From positions 19,201,521-19,265,520 of the forward strand of contig CM056389.1 of NCBI GenBank assembly GCA_029718625.1: DNA of 64,000 bases, read 5' to 3'. Numbering within the stretch: the stretch's first letter is position 1; each line of letters begins with the position of its first letter. The stretch is from Synaphobranchus kaupii. Lineage: Eukaryota > Chordata > Actinopteri > Anguilliformes > Synaphobranchidae. The notes under the pieces were generated by a model. The model was given only the letters and a program-made list of their open reading frames with translations. It had not been told where the DNA came from and did not search any database. The translations under genes and the position numbers were made by a program. Positions 45,152 through 57,078 of this stretch are shown piece by piece.

Positions 45152-46552
45152 TGTAACGTTCCGTTCCCGTCCTGTCCGTTTTCCATGTTTTCCTTGTTTC
45201 CTTCCGTGTCATGTTGGATCCCTTGTCCGTGTTTCCCTCCTGGCTGTGGACTGGGCGTCTCCCTCGGGTACTTTTGGTTTCATTTTCCACTTTAGCTTCC
45301 GCCTATCACTCGCCCCTCTCGTTACTCACATTCCTCACTGCTGTGCTTCGGCAATCACTCCTGATTTAACATCACACCTGTTTCTCGTTTTCTCCTTCAC
45401 TTCCTGCACCATTTAAACCCCTGGCTGGCTGCTATTCAGCGCCAGTTCGTTGACTAACCTACCGTGTTTGTTTCGTATCCCGTTTCTGGTCCAGTGTTTG
45501 TGAACCTGCTGGTTCATACCTGTTCGCCTGGTTTCCTGACTGGTAGCTATCTCTGCTAATCTTTCACTGCTGCATGCATTTACCTGTTTCCCTTCAAAAC
45601 CTCCAGACGCCGCAGTTCCAGTCTTCCCGCAGCTGTGTTTGTCCTCCCCGTGTTACGTACCTCCCGTACTCGTGTTGCAGTACCAGGACCTCTGCATGCC
45701 AGCCGGCTTACGCCAGTATTGCCCGAGCTACGCCGCACCTTCCAACTCGGCGGTGCATTCACCAGCTACAGTCCTGTCACAACACCCTGCCTTTAACCTC
45801 TGCTTTCTGCCCGGTTACTCAAGCTACCCGGTCCAGTTTCCAGTCCTGTTCCAGCCCAGTTCCGATCCAGTTTCCAGTCCAGCTCCAGTCCAGTTTCCAG
45901 TCCAGTTCCGGTGTTTCATACACCTCCGTTCAAGTCCAGTTCCGGCTTGGAACAAGTTCCGTGCCGTTCCCGTTTCCTGAGTGGATCTCCCGGTCCAGTT
46001 TCCAGTCCAGCTCCAGTCCAGTTTCCAGTCCAGTTCCGGTGTTTCATACACCTCCGTTCAAGTCCAGTTCCGGCTTGGAACAAGTTCCGTGCCGTTCCCG
46101 TTTCCTGAGTGGATCTCCCGGTCCAGTTTCCAGTCCAGTTCCCAGTCCAGTTCCAGTCCAGTTCCGGTGTTTTATACACCTCCGTTCAAGTCCAGTTCCG
46201 GCTTGGAACAAGTTCCGTGCCGTTCCCGTTTCCTGAGTGGACCTTCCGGTCCAGTTTCCAGTCCAGTTCCGATCCAGTTTCCAGTCCAGTTCCAGTCCAG
46301 TTCCAGTCCAGTTCCGGTGTTTTAGACACCTCCGTTCAAGTCCAGTTCCGGCTTGGAACAGTTCCGTGTTTCCTCAAGTCCAGCTCCGGCTTGGAGCAGT
46401 CCTCAGTTGGACGCTATCCTGTGTTAACTAACTAACCTGTTTTGCTCCCGTGTACAGCTTTGGGACCACCCCAACGCTTAATAAAGTTCCACTTTCTGTA
46501 ATCTGTCTCCTGGTCGTTGCACTTGGGTTCGTCCCGTATCAGGATCGTAACA
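45152..46552 (+). repeat. 5' LTR of the Gypsy element
   Basis: 1401 bp. It contains a TATA-like ccatttaaacccctgg near 45410, an AATAAA signal at about 46481 (cttaataaagttcc), and internal 128-bp tandem units at about 45830-46350 built from short ccagttccagtccag words. The open frames within the repeats are not genes. Confidence 0.93.
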
Positions 46553-46571
46553 GAACGAACTGGCCAACAAT

Positions 46572-47552
46572 ATGGACCCAGCCGATCTGGAACAGATTCG
46601 CCACGCCTTCTCCTGCCAAACTGCGATCAGCGACCAACAGGGTCGCCGTTTGGATGATGTGCTGGAAGTAGTTAGGGGCATCACGGAGCAAGTATCCCAA
46701 CTTTCGCTCCACCAACCGCTACTACGGATTCCAGCCAACCCTACTCCTTCCTCTCCCGAACCCCATCCGGAGGCACCGGCTCCCACTTCCAGCCGTGAGC
46801 CCCGTGTACAACACCCCGAGTTATATCGCGGGGGGTTGGGGAGATGTCGTGAATTTCTACTTAAATGTGACATAGTGTTTCGGATGCAGCCCTCCTCCTT
46901 CGCCTCTGACTCCAGCAAGATCGCGTTCATTATGAGCAGCCTGGGAGGGAGCGCCCTGGAGTGGGCTACATCCATCTGGGACAGCCAGGCTCCGTTATGC
47001 AGCAACTTCGCAGCCTTTACGGCAGAGATGCGACGTGTGTTTGAACACCCGACCTGTGGACGTGACGCTACCCAGCGTCTGCTTCAAGTTCGCCAAGGCA
47101 ACCGCAGTGTCGCAGAAATGGCCATTCAGTTTCGTACCCTCGCCGCGGAGTCAGGATGGAATGACGCCTCCCTCCAGGGGGCTTTCCGCCAAGCTCTCAG
47201 CGAGGAACTCAAGGACCAGCTTGCCACTCGGGAGGAATCCAACTCCCTTAATAGCCTCATCAGCCTCGCTATAGCCATCGATAATCGTCTCCGCATCCGG
47301 GCCCGGGAGCGGGGAGGAAGTTCCGGGCGTCATTCGCCCTCCGTCGTCTCTAATGTTCATTCACACTCCATCACTGGATCTCGGGCGCCTACGGCCGGGT
47401 CCGAGGAAGAGCCCATGCAACTGGGCAGAGTTGCGGTCAATCCCGAGGAGCGTCAGCGCCGTCAGCGCACCAGATCCTGTTTCTATTGCGGCAAGCCTGG
47501 CCATCAGATCGCCTCCTGTCCCATTCGCCCAAAAGAAGGGGCTCGCCAGTAA
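46572..47552 (+). CDS. Gag of the Gypsy element
   Basis: 326 codons starting [13 protein letters not shown] 20 bases after the LTR. A capsid-like region (about residues 90-240: [43 protein letters not shown]) precedes a CCHC zinc knuckle [14 protein letters not shown] (47479-47520). This is the Sushi-type gag layout also seen in the domesticated PEG10/RTL genes of mammals. The stop TAA is at 47550-47552, downstream of a CCCAAAA slippery site at 47528-47534 that would shift ribosomes into pol. The frame is intact. Confidence 0.93.
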   Translation: MDPADLEQIRHAFSCQTAISDQQGRRLDDVLEVVRGITEQVSQLSLHQPLLRIPANPTPSSPEPHPEAPAPTSSREPRVQHPELYRGGLGRCREFLLKCDIVFRMQPSSFASDSSKIAFIMSSLGGSALEWATSIWDSQAPLCSNFAAFTAEMRRVFEHPTCGRDATQRLLQVRQGNRSVAEMAIQFRTLAAESGWNDASLQGAFRQALSEELKDQLATREESNSLNSLISLAIAIDNRLRIRARERGGSSGRHSPSVVSNVHSHSITGSRAPTAGSEEEPMQLGRVAVNPEERQRRQRTRSCFYCGKPGHQIASCPIRPKEGARQ

Positions 47553-50500
47553 GACTGGGCGTACTGACGAGCCCCATCGTTCCCAACCATGCTGCCCAGG
47601 ACCGCCTCATGTTCAAGGCTACTCTCCTTTGGAGGGACAAGACCCTATCTTCTTCGGCCCTAATTGACTCCGGAGCTGACGCCAGCTTCATGGATATCAC
47701 CTTCGCCAGGAGGGCCGGCATTCCCACGGAACGTCTCACTTCACCCATTTCAGCTCTAGCTCTGGACGGCAGGAGTTTGGGGTTGGTTACCCACTCCACC
47801 GTTCCTATCCAATTAGTTCTATCTGGCAATCATCGGGAGTCCATTCAGCTATTACTGATTAACTCCCAACAATCTGCTCTGGTTTTAGGTCAGACCTGGC
47901 TTCGCCTCCACAATCCCCATATTGACTGGAAAGCCGGTCGCATCCTGGCGTGGAGTGCCCACTGTCTAGCCAGCTGTCTCCGTTCTGCACTACCCCCTCC
48001 GGGGCCCAGTAAACCCTGTTCCATGCAACCTATACCGGATTTAACGAATGTTCCCAGCGAGTATCACGACCTCGCGCAAGTATTTTCTAAATCACGTGCT
48101 CTGTCCTTACCTCCTCACAGGCCGTATGACTGCGCCATTGACCTACTGGCTGGAGCTAAACTGCCATCGGGACGCCTCTACAGTCTGTCTGGACCGGAGA
48201 AACTAGCCATGGAGGAATACATCCACGACTCCCTCGCTTCGGGTATTATCCGTCCCTCTTCATCCCCAGTCGGTGCAGGGTTCTTCTTCGTTGGGAAGAA
48301 GGATGGCTCCCTGCGACCCTGCATCGACTACCGGGGCCTCAACCAGGTCACCATCCGTAACAAATACCCTCTTCCCCTCATTAACACCGCCTTTGAAGCC
48401 CTCTCTCCAGCTGTGACGTTCACCAAGCTCGACCTCCGGAATGCGTATCACTTGGTGCGTATCCGTGAGGGGGACGAGTGGAAGACTGCTTTTAATACCC
48501 CGTTGGGCCACTACGAATACCTGGTGGTCCCTTTCGGCCTTACTAACGCCCCAGCAGTCTTCCAGAGCATGGTGAACGACGTCCTGCGGGACCTCCTAGG
48601 GAGGAGCGTTTTTGTTTATATCGATGATATTTTAATTTTTTCTCAATCCCCGCAGGAGCATGTCCGTCACGTTCGAGAGGTTCTCCAGCGGCTGTTGGAG
48701 AATCAGCTGTTTGTTAAGGCTGAGAAATGTTCCTTCCACGCTTCCACGGTCCCGTTCCTCGGCTTCATTATCGAGGAGGGCAGTATCCGGGCGGACCCTG
48801 TGAAAATCAAGGCGGTGACAGAATGGCCCCAACCCACCTCCCGCAAGCACCTTCAACAGTTCCTGGGGTTTGCAAATTTCTACCGCCGCTTTATTCGCAA
48901 TTACAGTTCCATTGCTGCTCCCCTGACTAAACTCACTTCCGTTGCCCTGCCTTACTGTTGGAATTCCGATGCCCAGCGAGCTTTCGAGCTACTCAAGGCT
49001 CGGTTTTCCTCAGCACCTATCCTCCTTCACCCTGACACTTCTCGGCAGTTTGTCGTTGAGGTGGATGCCTCCGACACCGGCGTGGGGGCCATTCTGTCTC
49101 AACGGTCCGCCTCTGATAGCAAGCTCCATCCCTGCGCATTCTTCTCCCGGAGGCTGTCCTCCGCCGAGAGGAACTACGATGTCGGGGATCGGGAACTGCT
49201 GGCGATAAAACTGGCTCTTGAGGAGTGGCGCCACTGGCTGGAGGGGGCAGGTACCCCTTTTCTTGTTTTTACCGACCATCAAAACCTCATTTATTTAAGA
49301 TCTGCCAAGAGGCTCAATTCTCGTCAGGCTAGATGGTCGTTATTTTTTGCACGCTTTAATTTCTCTGTTTCTTTCCGCCCTGGTTCCCGTAATATTAAAG
49401 CAGATGCCCTGTCCCGCATTTTTTCCCCTCCCTCCAGTCCTGCTGATCCGGAGCCCATTTTGCCGGCCTCCTGTGTGGTGGCTGCGGTCTCCTGGGAGAT
49501 TGAGGGCATTGTGAAGGCCGCCCAGACTTCCCAACCGGACCCCCGCAATAACCCTAACTCCTGTCTTTTTGTCCCCGATTCCGTCCGCTCCCAGGTCCTC
49601 GAATGGGTTCACGCCTCGTGCCTGGCATGTCACCCAGGTGTCGCCAGAACTATCGCCCTCGTCAGGAGGAGTTTCTGGTGGCCTACCCTTAAAGGGGATA
49701 CCCGTGCCTTCGTCCTGGCCTGCTCGGTGTGCGCCAGGAGCAAGGCTTCCCACCAGCCTCCCTCCGGTCTTCTCCTTTCCCTCCCCGTCCCTGGCCGTCC
49801 TTGGAGTCACATTGGTGTGGACTTCGTAACCGGTCTGCCGTTGTCAGAAGGTAACACCGTCATTCTGACAATAGTGGACCGGTTCTCCAAGGCGGTTCAC
49901 TTTGTTCCCCTCCCCAAGCTCCCGTCCGCCCTTGAAACCGCTGAGCTCTTGGTGCTACACGTGGTCAGGCTGCACGGGATCCCCTCTGACATCGTGTCAG
50001 ACCGTGGGCCCCAGTTCTCCTCCCGAGTTTGGAGGGCGTTCTGTGCAGCCCTGGGTGCCTCTCCTAGTCTTTCCTCGGGTTTCCATCCCCAGTCTAATGG
50101 TCAGGCAGAGAGGGCGAACCAGGACCTGGGGGCCGCCCTGCGGTGCGTTACAGTGCGCAATCCTGCCTCTTGGAGCCGTTTTCTCCCCTGGGTCGAGTAC
50201 GCACATAACTCCCTTAAGAGTGCCTCTACTGGCCTATCCCCGTTTGAGTGTGCTTTAGGCTATCAACCCCCTCTTCTGTCGACCCAGGAGGCCGAGATAG
50301 CTGTCCCCTCTGTTAGGGCCCATGTCCTTCGTTGTAAAAACATTTGGAGACTCACACGCACCGCACTCCTTCACGCCAATTCCCGCTCCCAACGTCTGGC
50401 GGACCTTCACAGGACCGCAGCCCCACAGTATAGGGCCGGTCAGCAGGTCTGGCTCTCCACTGCAAACATCTCCCTTCCCTCTTCATCCAGAAAGCTTCAG

Positions 50501-50887
50501 CCCCGTTTTATTGGTCCCTTCCCCATCATTTGTCTAGTTAACCCGGTGTCTGTTAAACTTTCCCTCCCCGCCTCCCTCAAAGTTTACCCTGTGTTTCATG
50601 TGTCCCAGGTTAAGCCTGTCTCCTCCAGCCCCCTCAGTACCCCTACCATCCCGCCTCCTCCCGTCCGAGTTGTTGACAACGCCCCGGCCTACACGGTGAA
50701 CCGTGTTATTGATATCCGCCGCAGGGGCCGGGGTTTCCAATACCTCGTCGACTGGGAGGGGTACGGTCCTGAGGAGAGGTCGTGGCTCCACAAGAGCCTG
50801 ATCTTGGACCATTCAGTAATCCAAGACTTCCACGAACAGTTCCCTGACAAGACCAGGCCTCCGGGTACGCCAGGTGGCGTACATTGA
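47486..50887 (+). CDS. Pol of the Gypsy element (protease, RT, RNase H, integrase, chromodomain)
   Basis: One open frame in the -1 phase relative to gag. Functional pol begins after the slippery site (about 47531). Domains in order: aspartic protease [10 protein letters not shown] (DSGA at 47666-47677); reverse transcriptase with [12 protein letters not shown] and [10 protein letters not shown] (YIDD at 48617-48628); RNase H with [14 protein letters not shown] and FTDHQNL; and integrase zinc site ([14 protein letters not shown] ... CSVCARSK). The DDE core follows with VDFVTGLP and [10 protein letters not shown]...[12 protein letters not shown]. At the C-terminus is a chromodomain ([25 protein letters not shown]; about 50697-50790). 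Catalytic residues appear present. The frame stops at TGA 50885-50887, just before the purine tract. Confidence 0.95.
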   Translation: MRQAWPSDRLLSHSPKRRGSPVRLGVLTSPIVPNHAAQDRLMFKATLLWRDKTLSSSALIDSGADASFMDITFARRAGIPTERLTSPISALALDGRSLGLVTHSTVPIQLVLSGNHRESIQLLLINSQQSALVLGQTWLRLHNPHIDWKAGRILAWSAHCLASCLRSALPPPGPSKPCSMQPIPDLTNVPSEYHDLAQVFSKSRALSLPPHRPYDCAIDLLAGAKLPSGRLYSLSGPEKLAMEEYIHDSLASGIIRPSSSPVGAGFFFVGKKDGSLRPCIDYRGLNQVTIRNKYPLPLINTAFEALSPAVTFTKLDLRNAYHLVRIREGDEWKTAFNTPLGHYEYLVVPFGLTNAPAVFQSMVNDVLRDLLGRSVFVYIDDILIFSQSPQEHVRHVREVLQRLLENQLFVKAEKCSFHASTVPFLGFIIEEGSIRADPVKIKAVTEWPQPTSRKHLQQFLGFANFYRRFIRNYSSIAAPLTKLTSVALPYCWNSDAQRAFELLKARFSSAPILLHPDTSRQFVVEVDASDTGVGAILSQRSASDSKLHPCAFFSRRLSSAERNYDVGDRELLAIKLALEEWRHWLEGAGTPFLVFTDHQNLIYLRSAKRLNSRQARWSLFFARFNFSVSFRPGSRNIKADALSRIFSPPSSPADPEPILPASCVVAAVSWEIEGIVKAAQTSQPDPRNNPNSCLFVPDSVRSQVLEWVHASCLACHPGVARTIALVRRSFWWPTLKGDTRAFVLACSVCARSKASHQPPSGLLLSLPVPGRPWSHIGVDFVTGLPLSEGNTVILTIVDRFSKAVHFVPLPKLPSALETAELLVLHVVRLHGIPSDIVSDRGPQFSSRVWRAFCAALGASPSLSSGFHPQSNGQAERANQDLGAALRCVTVRNPASWSRFLPWVEYAHNSLKSASTGLSPFECALGYQPPLLSTQEAEIAVPSVRAHVLRCKNIWRLTRTALLHANSRSQRLADLHRTAAPQYRAGQQVWLSTANISLPSSSRKLQPRFIGPFPIICLVNPVSVKLSLPASLKVYPVFHVSQVKPVSSSPLSTPTIPPPPVRVVDNAPAYTVNRVIDIRRRGRGFQYLVDWEGYGPEERSWLHKSLILDHSVIQDFHEQFPDKTRPPGTPGGVH
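47528..47575 (+). promoter_or_regulatory. Likely -1 ribosomal frameshift signal between gag and pol
   Basis: The heptamer C CCA AAA (47528-47534) sits in gag frame. Three bases later a stem GGGGCTCG (47538-47545) pairs with CGAGCCCC (47568-47575). It encloses a second stem CCAGT/ACTGG (47546-47550, 47554-47558). The gag stop lies within this structure. A slip of one base gives the pol frame directly. Confidence 0.75.
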
Positions 50888-50898
50888 GGGGGGGGTAC

Positions 50899-52299
50899 TG
50901 TAACGTTCCGTTCCCGTCCTGTCCGTTTTCCATGTTTTCCTTGTTTCCTTCCGTGTCATGTTGGATCCCTTGTCCGTGTTTCCCTCCTGGCTGTGGACTG
51001 GGCGTCTCCCTCGGGTACTTTTGGTTTCATTTTCCACTTTAGCTTCCGCCTATCACTCGCCCCTCTCGTTACTCACATTCCTCACTGCTGTGCTTCGGCA
51101 ATCACTCCTGATTTAACATCACACCTGTTTCTCGTTTTCTCCTTCACTTCCTGCACCATTTAAACCCCTGGCTGGCTGCTATTCAGCGCCAGTTCGTTGA
51201 CTAACCTACCGTGTTTGTTTCGTATCCCGTTTCTGGTCCAGTGTTTGTGAACCTGCTGGTTCATACCTGTTCGCCTGGTTTCCTGACTGGTAGCTATCTC
51301 TGCTAATCTTTCACTGCTGCATGCATTTACCTGTTTCCCTTCAAAACCTCCAGACGCCGCAGTTCCAGTCTTCCCGCAGCTGTGTTTGTCCTCCCCGTGT
51401 TACGTACCTCCCGTACTCGTGTTGCAGTACCAGGACCTCTGCATGCCAGCCGGCTTACGCCAGTATTGCCCGAGCTACGCCGCACCTTCCAACTCGGCGG
51501 TGCATTCACCAGCTACAGTCCTGTCACAACACCCTGCCTTTAACCTCTGCTTTCTGCCCGGTTACTCAAGCTACCCGGTCCAGTTTCCAGTCCTGTTCCA
51601 GCCCAGTTCCGATCCAGTTTCCAGTCCAGCTCCAGTCCAGTTTCCAGTCCAGTTCCGGTGTTTCATACACCTCCGTTCAAGTCCAGTTCCGGCTTGGAAC
51701 AAGTTCCGTGCCGTTCCCGTTTCCTGAGTGGATCTCCCGGTCCAGTTTCCAGTCCAGCTCCAGTCCAGTTTCCAGTCCAGTTCCGGTGTTTCATACACCT
51801 CCGTTCAAGTCCAGTTCCGGCTTGGAACAAGTTCCGTGCCGTTCCCGTTTCCTGAGTGGATCTCCCGGTCCAGTTTCCAGTCCAGTTCCCAGTCCAGTTC
51901 CAGTCCAGTTCCGGTGTTTTATACACCTCCGTTCAAGTCCAGTTCCGGCTTGGAACAAGTTCCGTGCCGTTCCCGTTTCCTGAGTGGACCTTCCGGTCCA
52001 GTTTCCAGTCCAGTTCCGATCCAGTTTCCAGTCCAGTTCCAGTCCAGTTCCAGTCCAGTTCCGGTGTTTTAGACACCTCCGTTCAAGTCCAGTTCCGGCT
52101 TGGAACAGTTCCGTGTTTCCTCAAGTCCAGCTCCGGCTTGGAGCAGTCCTCAGTTGGACGCTATCCTGTGTTAACTAACTAACCTGTTTTGCTCCCGTGT
52201 ACAGCTTTGGGACCACCCCAACGCTTAATAAAGTTCCACTTTCTGTAATCTGTCTCCTGGTCGTTGCACTTGGGTTCGTCCCGTATCAGGATCGTAACA
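50899..52299 (+). repeat. 3' LTR of the Gypsy element
   Basis: 1401 bp, the same length and, where compared, the same sequence as the 5' LTR, including the 128-bp internal units (about 51577-52097). It is followed by the target duplication AGATT. Confidence 0.93.
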
Positions 52300-52539
52300 A
52301 GATTATCACTTTACGTTTATGTTACAGTACAGTTCTTTTTTTTTATATTACAAAAGTAGTGAACAATATGAAAATAATTTAAAATAACAAATAGATTATG
52401 AAAATCAAGGACAAGATTCCTGAAAAAAATAATTAAAAATAAACCTGAAACCCTCAATACTAGTCAGTCTGTTTTGAGGGTGACCTGTAACTGATTCAAT
52501 TTAAAAGGTACATAGAAGGCAAAATCAGCCTTTCCAGTT

Positions 52540-54520
52540 TCAGTATTCATACATGGGTTACCGAGAGTGAAATATTCTTGAGAATGAGAATGAGTATACT
52601 GTATATAGATCTAAACTCTAAAAGGGAACAGATATAAAATGGCAACTTATTTAACACTGCTTTATAAATGAACATAAGGCAGTGGTATTCCCTTCTGGCA
52701 CTAAGAGAGGTCAAGCCGACATTCTCATATAACATACAGTGATGTGTTCTGAAATGAGCACCAGTGATAAACCTGAGTGCACTATGATACACTGCATCAA
52801 GTGGTTTGAAGGTACTGGCAGATGTATGCATGTAGATTATATCAGCATAATCCAACACAGATAAAAATGTTTTCTGTAGAACTTCTAATGTTGATGCTCT
52901 TGTAAAACAGTTTTTGTTCCTTTAGAAAAAAATCCTATTTTAGTTTTTTCACCAGTTCTCTGAATTTCAAGACCATCCACAGTATACTACAAAAAATCTT
53001 TGAGATGTTTTGTTTTTGATCTACTGAAGAGCATATAGTTTGTCTTAGTTGGGTTTAACACAAGTTTAAGATCTAATAGAGCATTTTGAATGCCATAAAA
53101 GGCAGCCTGTACATTTGTGAAAGCTTTATGAACTGATGGTGCTGAAGTATAAATTATGGTATCATCCACATAAGAATTAACAGAACTATTTGTAATCATT
53201 TATGTATAAAGTAAAACGCAAAGGACCTAATATGGATCCCTGGGGCACCCCTATGGAAACCTCAAGAAAACTAGACTGACGCCTTATAGGAGTTTAAAAT
53301 ACTATTTGTAGGTAAATATGAACGAACTTGCTTATTCACCCATTTTTCAAACATTTTGGCTAAGCAAGGAAGTTTGGAGATTTGGCGGTAGTTATTTGGG
53401 TCACTAACCTTGCTGCTTTTAAATTAAAAAAAAGAGATGTCAGCTACTTTCCAAACTTTAGGAATACTTCCCCGAGCACGACTCAGGTTAAAAATGTGAG
53501 TCAATGGTAAAACCAAAATGGGAGCTGCCAGCACATGCAATCTTGGATCAAGAGAATCAGCACCAGTAGCTTTTTTTGATCAATGGTCATTAACTGATGA
53601 AGTACCTCATGTACACAGAAAAACCTCATTGAAAAATTCAACCTGATAAACTTTTCCATACTGGGTGTGTGAGTGTTGCAGGGCAGAGATATAGATTACC
53701 AGAAGAAATGAAATGTTCATGAAACACATTACATATTTTTTCTTTATCTGATACAATTTAACAGAATCTGACAGAATCATAAATAAGATGATTTGGTAGG
53801 GGAGAGACCTGTGCATTATTTAGCGGCTTAACAGTTTTACAAAATTTACCAGGATTGCCATAACAATCTGATGATTTAGCCTCTCTGATTTTCCAAATGC
53901 ACTTGATCCTAAGTTGACGAAAAGCTTGGCAATCATTTGGGGATTTTGATGACCCATGCAACATCTCTTTCCCTTAATAAATCAGAGAGCTCGGCTGAGA
54001 ACCATGGATTGTTTCTATTTTTTAGCCTGAACTTCTTAAAGGGAGCAGGTTTATTTGCAAGAAAAACATCAATAAAATGTCTAAGAGCTTATTCAGGCTC
54101 TGGAATACTACATACTCTTCCAATATCACTGTGGAAAAGGTCGTGCAGAAATGCTTGATCAACAAAATTCTTAAAGTCCCTCTTGACATGAACACGCGGG
54201 ACGGATATATCGAATACAGGCAAATGGACATGGATCACTTAGGTGAAAACACCGCTTGCTACATATTAATGTGGTCCATTTGTTAATATCAGATCCAGGA
54301 TGGTTGCATATTCAGGATTATTTAGATCAGGTCTAGTTGGTGTGGAGATAAGCTGAGTTAAATTTAATTCAGTACAATAATTGTTCAAAGAGTCAGAAAG
54401 GCTCTAGATAACCAATCAAGGTTCAAATCACTTATAAGAACCATCTCATGTAACATCGATGAATTAACTAGATTAATTAAATCTCCCTTCCGAAAATGGG
54501 AAACTCATAGTGAACGTGGC
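52540..54520 (-). mobile_element. Decayed L2-like LINE fragment
   Basis: Read on the - strand: linker words (KSPNDCQAFRQLR, SDCYGNPGKFCKTVKPLNNA at 53964-53758), [11 protein letters not shown] near 53255, a YVDDTIIYTSAP box near 53160, and a C-terminal block LDYADIIYMHTSASTFKPLD (52858 downward). Many stops and frameshifts. It lies just beyond the 3' end of gene B. Confidence 0.72.
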
Positions 54521-54588
54521 CCCCACCCCCTCAATAAAGCCTGTTTAATCCAAATTTTTGAAGGCCCCTCCTGAGACTTCGGGTCCTA

Positions 54589-54854
54589 TCAAGTCTTTAT
54601 CCTTATTGCGGCACTCCTGCTCTGAGTGCCCTCAGGTCTGATGTGCTGAAGTATCTGTTTGTACTCAGGTGTATTTCTGTTCAGGTAGCGATCTTCTTTC
54701 ACCCATGTCTTCAGCCTATGCACAGCGTTCTGCTCAATGATGCCCTTCTTCTGGTACTCACTGATTATCTGATTGTAACCAGTTTTGTAGTAACAGTTTG
54801 TTCCGTCTTCTGACAGGCTATTTACCTGTCCCGCGGTTGACTGACGTGGTATAT
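54589..54854 (-). CDS. Gene B last exon (paralogue of gene A exon 7)
   Basis: On the - strand the acceptor ttttactctag precedes 54854. The exon encodes TAGQVNSLSEDGTNCYYKTG, EYQKKGIIEQNAVHRLKTWV and NRNTPEYKQILQHIRPEG, then ends TQSRSAAIRIKT and TGA at 54589-54591. It differs from gene A at about 14 of 75 aligned residues with no stop or frameshift. Its short C-terminus is probably the ancestral one. Confidence 0.75.
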
Positions 54855-54984
54855 CTAGAGTAAAAATATAAACAAAACTTTTTACAACAAAAGCAATACT
54901 TCTGAACACCGTTGACAGAATTGTTTAATTTGGAATTTAATTAAATTTAATTATAAGGCATTCCTACATACAGCATGACAGAAG

Positions 54985-56585
54985 GAAGCTGTGTGGGTTA
55001 GCTGAAGCAGCTGTGTGGGCTAGCTGAAGAAGCTGTGTGGGCTAGCTGAAGAAACTGTGTGAGCTAGCTGAAGCAGCTGTGTGGGCTAGCTGAAGAAGCT
55101 GTGTGGGCTAGTTGAAGAAGCTGTGTGGGCTAGCTGAAGAAGCTGTGTGGGCTAGCTGAAGAAGCTGTGTGGGCTAGCTGAAGCAGCTGTGTAGGCTAGC
55201 TGAAGAAGCTGTGTGGGCTAGCTAAAGAAGCTGTGTGGGCTAACTGAAGAAGCTGTGTGGGCTAGCTGAAGAAGCTGTGTGGGCTAGCTGAAGAAGCTGT
55301 GTGGGCTAGCTGAAGAAGCTGTGTGGGCTAGCTGAAGCAGCTGTGTAGGCTAGCTGAAGAAGCTGTGTGGGCTAGCTAAAGAAGCTGTGTGGGCTAACTG
55401 AAGAAGCTGTGTGGGCTAGCTGAAGAAGCTGTGTGGGCTAGCTGAAGAAGCTGTGTGGGCTAGCTGAAGAAGCTGTGTGGGCTAGCTGAAGCAGCTGTAT
55501 AGGCTAGCTGAAGAAGCTGTGTGGGCTAACTGAAGAAGCTGTGTGGGCTAGCTGAAGAAGCTGTGTGGGCTAGCTGAAGAAGCTGTGTAGGCTAGCTGAA
55601 GAAGCTGTGTGGGCTAGCTAAAGAAGCTGTGTGGGCTAACTGAAGAAGCTGTGTGGGCTAGCTGAAGAAGCTGTGTGGGCTAGCTGAAGAAGCTGTGTGG
55701 GCTAGCTGAAGCAGCTGTGTAGGCTAGCTGAAGAAGCTGTGTGGGCTAGCTAAAGAAGCTGTGTGGGCTAACTGAAGAAGCTGTGTGGGCTAGCTGAAGA
55801 AGCTGTGAGGGCTAGCTGAAGAAGCTGTGTGGGCTAGCTGAAGAAGCTGTGTGGGCTAGCTGAAGCAGCTGTGTAGGCTAGCTGAAGAAGCAGTGTGGGC
55901 TAACTGAAGAAGCTGTGTGGGCTAACTGAAGAAGCTGTGTGGTAGCTGAAGCAGCTGTGTAGGCTAGCTGAAGAAGCTGTGTGGGCTAGCTAAAGAAGCT
56001 GTGTGGGCTAACTGAAGAAGCTGTGTGGGCTAGCTGAAGAAGCTGTGTGGGCTAGCTGAAGAAGCTGTTTGGCTAGCTGAAGAAGCTGTGTGGGCTAGCT
56101 GAAGCAGCTGTGTGAGCTAGCTGAAGAAGCTGTGTGGGCTAGCTGAAGAAGCTGTGTGGGCTAGCTGAAGAAGCTGTGTGGGCTAGCTGAAGAAACTGTG
56201 TGGCTAGCTGAAGCAGCTGTGTGAGCCAGCTGAAGAAGCTGTGTGGGCTAGCTGAAGCAGCTGTGTGAGCTAGCTGAAGAAACTGTGTGGCTAGCTGAAG
56301 CAGCTGTGTGAGCTAGCTGAAGAAGCTGTGTGGGCTAGCTGAAGAAGCTGTATGGGCTAGCTGAAGAAGCTGTGTGGGCTAGCTGAAGAAGCTGTGTGGG
56401 CTAGCTGAAGAAGCTGTGTGGGCTAGCTGAAGTAACTGTGTGGGCTAGCTGAAGAAGCTGTGTGGGCTAGCTGAAGAAGCTGTGTGGGCTAGCTGAAGCA
56501 GCTGTGTGGGCTAGCTGAAGAAGCTGTGTGGGCTAACTGAAGAAGCTGTATGGGCTAGCTGAAGAAGCTGTGTGAGCTAACTGAA
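54985..56585 (-). repeat. 22-bp minisatellite array B
   Basis: About 72 copies of agctgtgtgggctagctgaa plus ga, the reverse complement of array A. Higher-order blocks are visible: a run of units with the variants gcagctgtgtagg, gctaaagaag and gctaactgaag recurs several times between 55170 and 56010. Confidence 0.95.
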
Positions 56586-56971
56586 GCTCCAAGCAGATCA
56601 GAGGATATTGTTATTGAGATATTGTTTTTGAGCAAATAAAGGACTTATGAGAATGCTGTCAATGTGTGCATTCTCTGTGTACATAAAATGTCAACAGGTC
56701 ATTAAACCTGGGTCACTTCAACTCTCCATATAGGCTAACAAAACGATTAATAAATTGATATTTTATGAACTAAGCTAATGTGGTATCTAACCAAAAAAAT
56801 GTGATGTCCAGTTTTTTTATCGCAATATATAAATTACATACCCTACACTTAGACCTGTAATGTGTGTGAGTGGTAACGTTCTAACAATGCATTTTTGCAT
56901 TTAAATCTAGTTCATTCAGGTCTGATGCAGTCAGTCTGGTGTTTGGATAAACTAATATATGAACAGTATAC
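56586..56971. other. Gene B intron sequence
   Basis: Non-coding. Parts match intron 6 of gene A in reverse complement (56900-56970 against 24263-24330). Confidence 0.6.
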
Positions 56972-57078
56972 CTGCATCACTTCTGAGTTGCCTGGAGGAT
57001 ATGGGGTTGGCCATGATCATGGCCTGTTTGAGCAAGGTCTCAGCATTCCCACTTAGTATTGTATCAGCCAACAGTGCC
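56972..57078 (-). CDS. Gene B exon (paralogue of gene A exon 6)
   Basis: 107 bases between acceptor tctctccag and donor GCAG|GTATAC on the - strand, the same length and phase as gene A exon 6. It encodes ALLADTILSGNAETLLKQAM and then IMANPISSRQLRSDA. No disruptions. Confidence 0.72.

Larger units (their letters stand above)
45152..52299 (+). mobile_element. Complete chromodomain Ty3/Gypsy retrotransposon (about 7.1 kb)
   Basis: Two LTRs of 1401 bp (45152-46552 and 50899-52299) start TGTAAC and end GTAACA. Target duplication AGATT is present on both sides (45147-45151 and 52300-52304). Internal region: intact gag, intact pol in the -1 frame, and a purine tract gaggggggggta just before the 3' LTR. 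I see no difference between the LTRs on the stretches I compared, and the open frames inside them are the same. This indicates a recent insertion. The primer-binding site after 46552 (gaacgaactggccaac) does not look like a standard tRNA match to me. Confidence 0.95.

Noticed and set aside
45574..46435. Proline/serine-rich frames within the LTR (and the same at 51321-52182)
   Set aside because: They lie wholly inside the LTR tandem repeats, occur in several frames and strands at once, and resemble no protein family.
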